A stretch of DNA of 64,000 bases. Source: Haliclona indistincta. Taxonomy: Eukaryota > Porifera > Demospongiae > Haplosclerida > Chalinidae. Under the pieces are notes generated by a model that was not told the DNA's origin, did not search any database, and saw nothing but the letters and a program-made list of their open reading frames with translations. The stretch is taken from NCBI GenBank assembly GCA_964017065.1, contig OZ024790.1:10924403-10988402 (forward strand), given 5' to 3'. Positions within the stretch are counted from its first letter, which is position 1. Each line of letters starts with the position of its first letter. Made by a program: the position numbers and the translations under genes. Positions 33,130 through 62,209 of the stretch are shown here, piece by piece.

Positions 33130-33433
33130 TTTGATAACTATACATTGTACTAGTTACAATAAAATTTGAAACTTTCAATGACACTTGGACACACTCAAGA
33201 AAACATTGCTGCCCATGAAACTGTCAGCAACATACAGTAAACTAAATGGGTTTCTTATATCAATGACCTGATTGAAGTGACAACTTTCAGGAATTGAATC
33301 TGTACTAAATTAATTGAAACTGTGTCGGAGATTGTCTGTCTTCATTTTTCATGCTCTATCGGTGCTCCAGCTGAGGACGTGCTGTGTTATAGAAAAAATT
33401 AAACACAATAATCATGCAGTTTATGTAACTCAC

Positions 33434-33583
33434 TTGCTGAAATGGTGACAAGATTGAAGATAGAATTAATAGTCAAACACAAATAATCATGGACTTTATG
33501 TAATTCACCTTCTGAAATGGTGACAAGATTGAAGATAAACTAGTCAAAAACACAATAATCATGTACTTTATGTAACTCACCGG
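33434..33583 (-). pseudogene. Three microexon cassettes between T1 and T2
   Basis: Minus-strand cassettes with the gene A format: CCG 33581-33583, AAG 33509-33511 (donor GTGAA), CAA 33434-33436, each after CATTTCAG-type acceptors, spaced about 73 bp. Just upstream on the same strand (about 33650-33796) lies a start-exon-like segment MEARDIITMMIADLQL, also present as the first exon of gene H. No downstream coding exon was found, so this is a fragment of another array-bearing gene. Confidence 0.65.
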
Positions 33584-33649
33584 CTGAAATGGCGACAACT
33601 TGGCTCCGATTTCATGATGGCTATAACTTAAATTATATGCCATGTATCA

Positions 33650-33796
33650 TGATCATGTACATTAATCGTGTTCTACACAATTCCGTGTGATGTCCTTCAT
33701 TTCTGGTGATACTCCAAAACTAAAATGGAGTGTGTTATCATTGAAACGCAGCTGCAGGTCAGCAATCATCATGGTTATGATGTCGCGTGCTTCCAT
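33650..33796 (-). pseudogene. MEARD start-exon-like segment
   Basis: ATG at 33796-33794, open for about 40 codons, similar to the first exon of gene H except for a seven-base deletion after DITRN that leads to an early stop. It lies head-to-head with T2, so it may overlap the T2 promoter. 33130-33430 between T1 and the cassettes contains 3' flank only. Confidence 0.5.
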
Positions 33797-34177
33797 TTTG
33801 ATATAATATTTGTAGCTTGAAGAGATTGTAGGAAAGTCAATCAGTTACTATACAATACTGCCTGATGTCATAAAGCATGAATGCCATAATTCCTTTAAAA
33901 CTTGTCATGATCAGTCCTCTCTGTCAGATAAATCTGTCACTATTATATGCTCAAGTTATCTGCTCTTTGAAATAACTTCTTATACTTAATCCGGCAGTCT
34001 TATTTTAGTACATGCAGGCATGCTTGATATTTCAATAAACAGTCTGGAATAGACAAACAGTCTAAGCGCATACGTGTGGGCGTGGCTGCTTCTAAGCCAG
34101 CTGGGATCGATCGGACAGTGCTGCAGCAATGGATGATAAGAGTACACCCATGGTCGACCTACCTACCAGTACCGTGT

Positions 34178-36939
34178 ATGTTCAAAAAGTTCCCAGAATG
34201 CTGGATAACACGCCACGAGAGGAAGGTAGCCTTTAGACTAATGTACTGTTACTTACCAGTGAAAATGTATAGATCAGTAACCCTGCGGCATCTCACGCCT
34301 CTCGGCTGAGTTATTTTGTGCAGCACACACGATGATAACAGTACTCACCAGTATGTACCTCGCATTACTGTGTCATTGGCTACATGTATAGAGTTCGAAA
34401 TAGATCATACCTTGCGTGGAATGTTCCATTATGGCAAATGGCGTGAATCATTCATATGTGCTGTCTATACAATATTGTTTCCGCTGGTAAGAGAAAAATA
34501 GTTTTAACATGATAATAATTTTATTATTATCATACCAGGCTGTGCTACCTGGCTTAGCGGTGATAATAACTGGGATATGGGCAGTGGTAAGATATCATAC
34601 ACTCTCTATAGTATAATGCATTGTCACCACATTCAAGGTCCAGTGCACAATCTTCTTTTCCATCACAACTCAAGCCAGCATCTCTGTGATCATAATATCA
34701 GTCCTGGTCATCCTCGTGGGTGTGCTCGTGATTGCTGTTGTTACCGGGTTCGCTCTTTATGTCAAGTTTCAGAAACCACATATCTCTATTGAAAACCCAT
34801 TTTACTTGCATCTATCAGTGGTACAGTTCCTCAATATTGAATGTTTCCATGTGTATTTATTTAAAATCATCACAGCCTATTGTTCTCTTGTACATTCTTG
34901 CTGTGATACTAACTGCTGTTGGTATTGCAGCTGGTGCTATGATCCCTAGTGTGAGTTAATACATCTGTGTATTACGCTGTGTTTGTATAACTGTCAAATC
35001 ATGACAGCTGCCAGTGAGCATTGGGATTAGTGCCAACATTTCATTATTTACATTAACATCTCAAGGAGCCAGGAATGCTTGGGATGATACTCAAAACACA
35101 GTAAACAGAATTATGCAGTTAATTTAGTACCTTTATCTGCATGTATAGCTAAGATGTTGTGGAGCAGTAAATTTCAGTGATTATGAACAAGTTTTCAACA
35201 ACTACTCTGTACCAGTCTCTTGCTGTGACACCACCAACCCACTGGTCAATGAGACAACATGTCCAGATATTGTCAGAGACGCTAACGTGACCACTGATCT
35301 AATATACACTGAGGTGCTGTATTGCAGTGCTATAATAGCTAATGATTTATTATCCATCTTACTGCAGGGCTGTGTTCCTCAGTTAGTGTCTTACTTTCAT
35401 TATATTCACAGTGTTGTTGCTGGAGTTAGTATCATTAGTGGAGGAATACCAGCATTGATAGCAGTGAGTTGATTCTTATGAAAATAGCCATTAGCCAGCA
35501 CTACCAATACGATTTAGTGCAAGTTTCTGTATCATAATAAATTATTATCATTGTGTGTCTCTTTGTAGATTATTGTCGGATTATATGCACTGTCTTTGAT
35601 TGGTACGTTTATTTTACATGTGCAGCCATGTATGAAATGTGTGTATCTTGCAATTTACAGTTTGTTGTGATATTAATGGTGAAGATGGTTATAATGGAGG
35701 TTCTAAACGGTGTTGTGATGAATGTTATGAAGAAAAACCATTTTTATACATGTTGCATTGTGCTCCGATAATTATTGGACTCATTCTCGTGAGTTTGAAA
35801 AATTACACTAGCATTTTCAATATCCGGATATCTTCTTAGATATTCAGCGGTATTGCTTTTTCATCTGTTGCAATTTGGGGATTGGTAAGATTGATAACTA
35901 TACAAAAACTAAATAGTACAAAATTATTATACAGGTTCAAGATCTGTCATTTTATTATCCTATCACTGCACCAGCTAATACTAATGTGGTGATAATATCA
36001 GTTCTGCTCATCATTGCTGGTGGACTCATGATCGGTTTTGTTATTTGTCAAATAGCGACATTTATACCCTGTATCATGACAGACGAGAAATTTTGTCTTG
36101 TTGGACACCTCTGTGTAAGTAAAGATTGATTACCATTTTTATGCATGATTTTATTTGTCATACCAGCTGGTGTTCTTAATTTTTCCTCTGTTGATCACAA
36201 TATTATTCCCGCTTGTTGTTGGTTTTGTAGCTACTGGTATGAGTGGACCGGTGAGTATCACTGTCACTGCTGACATGATGTCCATTCTCATCTTGTCTAT
36301 AGACCAGTATGGAACTAAACAGTACATTACACAAATATCTTAATGATCAAACTGTCCAGGAAACTTGGAATGACTTGCAGGAAAATGTAAAGTACATGTC
36401 CATACACCTTCACTAAACAAACGTACTACACCAGTAAACAATTGTGTGGACAGATGAAGAATTACTACAAAAAATGATTAACTGTTCAAATATTATAGAT
36501 GGAATGTTGCGGAGTGGATCATTTCACTGATTATGAACTGGTGTTTAGTAATTTCTCTGTACCAGTGTCATGCTGTAACACCACTAATCCACTAGCCAAT
36601 GAATGTCCTGATATTGTGAGGAATTCTCAGCAGATGATCAACCAAACTGGTCTAATATACTCTGAAGTCAGTGCCTGCAGTGTGCGGTCCATCTTGTCAC
36701 TAATTCTGTTACTATAGGGTTGTGTGTCTCATTTGGAGTCATTCTTCAACAACATGTTCACTGTTATTGCTGCAGCCACTATTACTATTGCAAGTCTGCA
36801 GGTATATACTGCCTTATAATCACAATAACCTTTGATATTAATTTATCTATCTCCTCAGCTTGCTGTAGTATTGATGGTGTGGTGGTGGTGTAGTATTGCA
36901 TGTTGGAAATCGATCAAAAACATTGATGATGATGACTAA
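34178..36939 (+). CDS. T2: tandem double-tetraspanin
   Basis: The best-formed member of the 5' type. Exon 1 34178-34225 (MFKKFPECWITRHERK; the upstream ATG at 34131 is out of this frame), exon 2 34394-34486, exon 3 34539-34586, all phase 0. Next comes a TM2 exon from about 34640, a TM3 exon (about 34875-34948), and the first large loop (about 35155-35310, CCGAVNFSDY, SCCDTT), followed by GCVPQ and TM4. The second module follows without a new start: linker with RCCDECYEEK, TM5-TM7 (NVVIISVLLIIAGGLMIGFV; FLIFPLLITILFPLVVGFVA), loop MECCGVDHFTDY with SCCNTT and EGCVSH, TM8 (AVVLMVWWWCSIACW), acidic tail. Eight membrane spans are predicted, at the plasma membrane. Its second half is base-identical to T1 and its first half to T3, so it looks like a crossover product. 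Confidence 0.75.
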
Positions 36940-37243
36940 TTTGATAACTATACATTGTACTAGTTACAATAAAATTTGAAACTTTCAATGACACTTGGAC
37001 ACACTCAAGAAAACATTGCTGCCCATGAAACTGTCAGCAACATACAGTAAACTAAATGGGTTTCTTATATCAATGACCTGATTGAAGTGACAACTTTCAG
37101 GAATTGAATCTGTACTAAATTAATTGAAACTGTGTCGGAGATTGTCTGTCTTCATTTTTCATGCTCTATCGGTGCTCCAGCTGAGGACGTGCTGTGTTAT
37201 AGAAAAAATTAAACACAATAATCATGCAGTTTATGTAACTCAC

Positions 37244-37606
37244 TTGCTGAAATGGTGACAAGATTGAAGATAGAATTAATAGTCAAACACAAATAATCAT
37301 GGACTTTATGTAATTCACCTTCTGAAATGGTGACAAGATTGAAGATAAACTAGTCAAAAACACAATAATCATGTACTTTATGTAACTCACCGGCTGAAAT
37401 GGCGACAACTTGGCTCCGATTTCATGATGGCTATAACTTAAATTATATGCCATGTATCATGATCATGTACATTAATCGTGTTCTACACAATTCCGTGTGA
37501 TGTCCTTCATTTCTGGTGATACTCCAAAACTAAAATGGAGTGTGTTATCATTGAAACGCAGCTGCAGGTCAGCAATCATCATGGTTATGATGTCGCGTGC
37601 TTCCAT
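37244..37606 (-). pseudogene. Second copy of cassettes plus MEARD exon between T2 and T3
   Basis: Identical copy, shifted by 3,810 bp, of the three cassettes (CCG 37391, AAG 37319, CAA 37244) and of the MEARDIITMMIADLQL start-like segment ending at 37606. Confidence 0.65.
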
Positions 37607-37987
37607 TTTGATATAATATTTGTAGCTTGAAGAGATTGTAGGAAAGTCAATCAGTTACTATACAATACTGCCTGATGTCATAAAGCATGAATGCCATAAT
37701 TCCTTTAAAACTTGTCATGATCAGTCCTCTCTGTCAGATAAATCTGTCACTATTATATGCTCAAGTTATCTGCTCTTTGAAATAACTTCTTATACTTAAT
37801 CCGGCAGTCTTATTTTAGTACATGCAGGCATGCTTGATATTTCAATAAACAGTCTGGAATAGACAAACAGTCTAAGCGCATACGTGTGGGCGTGGCTGCT
37901 TCTAAGCCAGCTGGGATCGATCGGACAGTGCTGCAGCAATGGATGATAAGAGTACACCCATGGTCGACCTACCTACCAGTACCGTGT

Positions 37988-40753
37988 ATGTTCAAAAAGT
38001 TCCCAGAATGCTGGATAACACGCCACGAGAGGAAGGTAGCCTTTAGACTAATGTACTGTTACTTACCAGTGAAAATGTATAGATCAGTAACCCTGCGGCA
38101 TCTCACGCCTCTCGGCTGAGTTATTTTGTGCAGCACACACGATGATAACAGTACTCACCAGTATGTACCTCGCATTACTGTGTCATTGGCTACATGTATA
38201 GAGTTCGAAATAGATCATACCTTGCGTGGAATGTTCCATTATGGCAAATGGCGTGAATCATTCATATGTGCTGTCTATACAATATTGTTTCCGCTGGTAA
38301 GAGAAAAATAGTTTTAACATGATAATAATTTTATTATTATCATACCAGGCTGTGCTACCTGGCTTAGCGGTGATAATAACTGGGATATGGGCAGTGGTAA
38401 GATATCATACACTCTCTATAGTATAATGCATTGTCACCACATTCAAGGTCCAGTGCACAATCTTCTTTTCCATCACAACTCAAGCCAGCATCTCTGTGAT
38501 CATAATATCAGTCCTGGTCATCCTCGTGGGTGTGCTCGTGATTGCTGTTGTTACCGGGTTCGCTCTTTATGTCAAGTTTCAGAAACCACATATCTCTATT
38601 GAAAACCCATTTTACTTGCATCTATCAGTGGTACAGTTCCTCAATATTGAATGTTTCCATGTGTATTTATTTAAAATCATCACAGCCTATTGTTCTCTTG
38701 TACATTCTTGCTGTGATACTAACTGCTGTTGGTATTGCAGCTGGTGCTATGATCCCTAGTGTGAGTTAATACATCTGTGTATTACGCTGTGTTTGTATAA
38801 CTGTCAAATCATGACAGCTGCCAGTGAGCATTGGGATTAGTGCCAACATTTCATTATTTACATTAACATCTCAAGGAGCCAGGAATGCTTGGGATGATAC
38901 TCAAAACACAGTAAACAGAATTATGCAGTTAATTTAGTACCTTTATCTGCATGTATAGCTAAGATGTTGTGGAGCAGTAAATTTCAGTGATTATGAACAA
39001 GTTTTCAACAACTACTCTGTACCAGTCTCTTGCTGTGACACCACCAACCCACTGGTCAATGAGACAACATGTCCAGATATTGTCAGAGACGCTAACGTGA
39101 CCACTGATCTAATATACACTGAGGTGCTGTATTGCAGTGCTATAATAGCTAATGATTTATTATCCATCTTACTGCAGGGCTGTGTTCCTCAGTTAGTGTC
39201 TTACTTTCATTATATTCACAGTGTTGTTGCTGGAGTTAGTATCATTAGTGGAGGAATACCAGCATTGATAGCAGTGAGTTGATTAATAGCCAGCACTACT
39301 AAATTACGATTGCAAGTTTCTGTATCATATTATTATCATTGGTGTCATTGTGTGTCTCTTTGTAGATTATTGTCGGATCATATGCACTGTCTTTGATTGG
39401 TACGTTTATTTTACATGTGTATGAGTTGTGTGCACGAAATGTGTGTATCTTGCAGTTTGTTTGGATGATATTAATGACTCAGATGATGATTCTGAATGGT
39501 GCTGTGTTGATTGTTATGGAGTTCTACCATTAAATTTTGGTGCTATTTTGATGTTTACTTCAATTACAATTGTTGGACTCATTCTCGTGAGTTTGCAAAA
39601 TAAATTATTTACACTAATACACTAATGTTTTCAATATCATTGTTTAGTTAGATTTTTGGTACAATTGCTTTTTCATCTGTTGCAACTTGGGGATTGGTAA
39701 GATTAATAGCTATACAAAAACTAAATAGTTATAATTATTATACAGGTTCAAGACCTGTCATTTTATTATCCTATCACTGCACCAGCTAATACTAATGTGG
39801 TGATAATATCAGTTCTGCTCATCATTGCTGGTGGACTCATGATTGGTGTCGTTATTTGTCAGATAGCGACATTTATATGCTGTTCCATGACAAAGTATTC
39901 TATTACTGTATACTACAGTGTTGAATGTGTGAGTAAACATTGATTACATTGCATGATTTTATTTGTCATACTAGCTGATGTGCTTCTTAATGATTCCTCT
40001 GTTGATCATATTCCCACTTGTTGTTGGTTGTGTAGCTACTGGTATGAGTGGACCGGTGAGTATCACTGTCACTGCTGACATGATGTCCATTCTCATCTTG
40101 TCTATAGACCAGTATGGAACTAAACAGTACATTACACAAATATCTTAATGATCAAACTGTCCAGGAAACTTGGAATGACTTGCAGGAAAATGTAAAGTGC
40201 ATGTCCATACACCTTCACTAAACCAAACATACTACACCAGTAAAAAATTGTGTGGACAGATGAAGAATTACTAAAAAAAATGATTAGTGAGTGTCTCGAA
40301 TATTATTATTATACATGTAGATGGAATGTTGTGGAGTGGATCATTTCACTGATTATGAAACAGTGTTTAGTAATTTCTCTGTACCAGTGTCATGCTGTAA
40401 CACCACTAATCCACTAGCCAGTGAATGTCCTGATATTGTGAGGAATTCTCAGCAGATGATCGACCAAACTGGTCTAATATACTCTGAAGTCAGTGCCTGC
40501 AGTGTGCGGTCCATCTTGTCACTAATTCTGTTACTATAGGGTTGTGTGTCTCATTTGGAGTCATTCTTCAACAACATGTTCACTGTTATTGCTGAAGTCA
40601 CTATTGCTATTGCAAGTGTGCAGGTACTTAATCACACACTGCATAACCTTTGATATCTATCTTTTTTCTCAGCTTGCTGTAGTATTGATGGTGTTGTGGT
40701 GGTGTAGTATTGCATTTATCAAAATGTTGAAAAAGAATGATGATGATGACTAA
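37988..40753 (+). CDS. T3: tandem double-tetraspanin with diverged second module
   Basis: First module identical to T2 up to about 39282, then independent sequence. Linker VCLDDINDSDDDSEWCCVDC replaces the T1/T2 linker; TM5 reads FTSITIVGLILIFGTIAFSS; TM6 keeps NVVIISVLLIIAGGLMIGVV with a different Cys pair (FICCSMTKYS); TM7 is FLMIPLLIIFPLVVGCVA. The second large loop (MECCGVDHFTDYETVF, SCCNTT) and TM8 are conserved, ending KMLKKNDDDD before TAA at 40751-40753. The divergence confirms that two functional tetraspanin halves are kept in one gene over time, and it marks the right edge of the 3,810-bp duplication. Confidence 0.75.
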
Positions 40754-41570
40754 TATATATTTGATAACTATAATACCAGTTACAATAAAAAACTTTCAAT
40801 GACGCTTGGACACACTCAGGAAAACGTTGCCCATGAAACTTTCAGCAACTTAGGATAAACTACTGTAAATGGGTTTTCTTATATTATATCTATGACCTGA
40901 TTGAAGTGACAACTTTCAGGAATTGAATCTGTACTAAAATTTTCCAAGAACAATTGTAATTGAAACTGTGTCGGAGTTTGTCTGTTTTGAACTATGCTCG
41001 TTTTTCATGCTCTGTCAGTGCTCCAGAAGAGGATGTGCTTTGCTAGAGTTTCCTATATCATAATCCTGGCGCATACTGCGCACAGGTAATTAAAGATCGT
41101 ACAAGAATTGTTTTGTTTTGTGAGTCCTCTATCATGGTAAATATACTCATATTGATATTCTTAGTTATACTTTAGGAGAGGTTGAGATGATCATAGTTGA
41201 ACTCAGAGATGCATGCACCTGGTTTCATTCATGAAGAAGCTCAGGAGACATCTTGTTAATAACAAAGTAGGTGTGTAAGACCTAGCTAGCCACATTAAAG
41301 CCATGACACAGTGTTGCTTGTAGGACATGATGTAACTAAGCCATGCAGCAACTGACAAATTGTAGAAAGCGTCAGCACTCACTTTCTGAGTTGTTAACAG
41401 CAACTGAAAAACAACAAAAGAGCAAATTAACAGTCAACAAAAAAGAACACAGCTATTTGTGTTTTCATGAAACAATAAATTATTAAACTGATCTGCAGTG
41501 CATACATATCTACTGTTGTTATGAACTATCATGGCAAGAACGGTGGTTATAAAAGTTGGTTATGGTTCTG
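40754..41570. other. Intergenic, with one possible orphan exon
   Basis: Flank of T3 and ovoA. On the minus strand 41203-41405 follows a strong acceptor (GTTGTTTTTCAG) and stays open to a stop (LLLTTQKVSADAFYNLSVAA at its start). I do not recognise it, and no partner exon was found. Confidence 0.35.
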
Positions 41571-48678
<7,108 letters not shown>

Positions 48679-49041
48679 GTTTCACCCCTTGTTCCTACAA
48701 CTGGTTTGCTGCGTTGTAAATTGACACTTATAATGAACGAAAGTGGGTGTGTGGGGGTGGGGGTGGGGGTGTGGGTGTGTGTGTGGCCTGACTTGCAGTT
48801 CCGACTAGCTGGTGGGCGGTGGCATGGCTGACGGCCGTGGGCCCATGGCAGCTGGTTATAACTTTACTATAATACTAGTAAGTCCGAACGAGAGAAGCTT
48901 AGTGTTTGAGAGTAACTACTGGTATGTTGATTGTACTGGTAATGGTATCCGCTGACATGACATGACATGACGAATTTCATACCGGAAACCACACCCATTA
49001 TTAAGTATTATGTTAAACACGCCTACGACAGGTAAAACAAC
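48679..49041. promoter_or_regulatory. Shared upstream region of ovoA and ATE1
   Basis: 363 bp between divergent starts. Contains a GTGGGGGTGGGGGT tract and a GACATGACATGAC direct repeat. Promoter function is inferred only from the head-to-head arrangement. Confidence 0.4.
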
Positions 49042-50439
49042 ATGGCCGACCAGTTAGGCATAGTCTCTTATATCGGCGATCCTGGAGACCACAAATGCGG
49101 CTACTGCAAGTCGCCAGCTGGTTTTGTAACTCACGGTATGCTCGCCTACAAGCTCTCGTGTCAAAATCTCCAAGATCTAACCGACAGAGGATGGAGAAGA
49201 TCCGGGCAATACTGCTACCTGCCTACAAATGACAGAATGTGCTGTCCTCTTTATATCATTCGATGCGAAGCTGAAAAATTTGTGCCTTCAAAGTCACAAA
49301 AGAAAGTTTTAAAGACTATGAAACGGTTTCTCATGACAGGAGAGAGAAAAGAGAAAGACGAGACAAAAACCGAGGAACAACCCACGACAGAAGCAGCAGG
49401 GGCATCAGCTGGTACCACATCCTCTGAGGTGGCGACTAAGAAGACTGTGACGGCCGGCAAAGGAGCAGACCCAGCAAAACCGCCATGTCGAAAAGCCAAG
49501 GACATTCGACGTGAAAGAAAGCTGTTGAAACAGGCACAAAGACCACCTGACTCAAGCACTCACCCTCCTATAACCACACCTATTACAAGTGAAACTGCCC
49601 AACCAACTCCCTCAACTGGGGCGGTTCACAAGAATCCAATACCAAAGTCACTTGAGGAATTTCTCCAGTTACCTTCTTCCGATAAACCTCCAGCACATAA
49701 ACTAGAAGTGAAACTGGTACGATCTTCGCCGCGATCCGATGAATTCAAGGCAACTTTTAAAGAGAGTTTCGAGCTCTATAAAAAATACCAAATTGCAGTT
49801 CACCACGATGATCCCAGCAAAATCACTGAGGACCAGTATACCAGTTTCCTCGTAGACTCGCCCTTGATCCCGGCGCCAGGACCAGAGGAATGGGAATGCG
49901 GCTATGGATCGTACCACAACCAATACTACATAGATGGTAAACTGGTGATGGTTGGCGTGATTGACATTCTTCCAAACTGCGCCTCGTCTGTCTATGTCTT
50001 TTATGACACTGACTACAATTTTTTATCCCCTGGCATATATTCTGCTCTGTACGAGATTTCCCTCGTGCGAAGACTGCACGCTGTTCGCAGTGAACTGGCT
50101 TTCTACTGCATGGGCTACTATGTGCATAGTTGTCAAAAGATGCGCTATAAAGGAGACTATTCACACTCGTTTCTGCTTTGCTCCGAGACTCATCAATACG
50201 TCCCGATTGAACGTTGCCGCCCGAAACTCGACTTGCACAAATACAGTAAATTTTCCGAAGAACCTGTTTCTGATGTTGATAGCTTCTTGGATTCTGTTCT
50301 GGTCTTGTCTCGACGACAAGCAATGACTTACGAGTTGTATCGGCATGTGGCTGGACAAAGCAAGGACTCTCTAGTCAAAGAATACGCAAAAATGGTGGGA
50401 AAGAGTGTCTGCCAGTCTTGCCTTCTCCTGTTCCGATAA
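49042..50439 (+). CDS. ATE1: ATE1 arginyl-tRNA--protein transferase, intronless
   Basis: 465 codons in one exon. ATE1 transfers Arg from Arg-tRNA to N-terminal Asp, Glu or oxidised Cys, feeding proteins to the Arg/N-degron pathway. N-terminal signature: CGYC (Cys19, Cys22) and MCCPLY (Cys67, Cys68), the four cysteines linked to Fe-S or metal binding in ATE1, with DRGWRRSGQYCY between them. A low-complexity charged linker (about 95-200) follows. Then comes the GNAT-like C-terminal domain (KLVRSSPRSDEFKATFKESF; YGSYHNQYYIDGKLVMVGVI; FLSPGIYSALYEISLVRRL; GYYVHSCQKMRYKGDYSHS). Length is close to other animal ATE1 proteins (about 500). Base composition is more GC-rich than the neighbours. The absence of introns in an intron-dense region suggests a retrocopy or wholesale intron loss, but the frame is fully intact. 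Confidence 0.95.
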   Translation: MADQLGIVSYIGDPGDHKCGYCKSPAGFVTHGMLAYKLSCQNLQDLTDRGWRRSGQYCYLPTNDRMCCPLYIIRCEAEKFVPSKSQKKVLKTMKRFLMTGERKEKDETKTEEQPTTEAAGASAGTTSSEVATKKTVTAGKGADPAKPPCRKAKDIRRERKLLKQAQRPPDSSTHPPITTPITSETAQPTPSTGAVHKNPIPKSLEEFLQLPSSDKPPAHKLEVKLVRSSPRSDEFKATFKESFELYKKYQIAVHHDDPSKITEDQYTSFLVDSPLIPAPGPEEWECGYGSYHNQYYIDGKLVMVGVIDILPNCASSVYVFYDTDYNFLSPGIYSALYEISLVRRLHAVRSELAFYCMGYYVHSCQKMRYKGDYSHSFLLCSETHQYVPIERCRPKLDLHKYSKFSEEPVSDVDSFLDSVLVLSRRQAMTYELYRHVAGQSKDSLVKEYAKMVGKSVCQSCLLLFR

Positions 50440-50670
50440 CTACATTATACCAGTACCCAACAATAGAATTCAGAATTTTTTATAATTTTAGTTAGTTGCT
50501 GATATTAGTCTATAACTGCTTTTTAGTCGTGACAAGCGATTCATGTGACAAGCTGTCTGTTTAATTAAAGTATTTGTAAATTTATTATTACTGGCATACA
50601 ATGATCACCACACCTCTAACCACGCCCAACATACACATAACAGAAGTTGCTTGATAGTTGTAGAATGTTT

Positions 50671-62033
<11,363 letters not shown>

Positions 62034-62209
62034 GGTGATACCTAAGGCCCTGGTTGCTTGCACCAGATGCTTAGCTAGCTTGCTGTGCTGAATCAAACTA
62101 ATAACTAACCAACAAGTGTAATAAACGTTACCTCATCACAACCGAAATTTCGCGGTTGATGCGTAAAAATTTGCTCATTACAGCAGGGCTCCGCCCACAT
62201 TAACTTATC
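62034..62209. promoter_or_regulatory. Bidirectional promoter region, VWA/Cache gene and FDX2
   Basis: 176 bp between two divergent start codons. Contains GGCTCCGCCCAC, a GC-box-like element, at about 62187-62198. Function inferred from position. Confidence 0.45.

Larger units (their letters stand above)
31533..39282. repeat. Direct tandem duplication, 3,810-bp unit
   Basis: 31533-35342 and 35343-39152 appear base-identical in every line I compared, and identity continues to about 39282. The unit starts inside the intron before the GCVPQ exon of T1 and ends at the same point in T2. Each unit thus holds one gene's 3' half plus the next gene's 5' half. Left of 31533, T1 and T2 differ at scattered positions. 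Confidence 0.9.

Noticed and set aside
49823..50323. Minus-strand 166-codon open frame inside ATE1
   Set aside because: Shadow of the GC-richer ATE1 coding sequence; no independent support.
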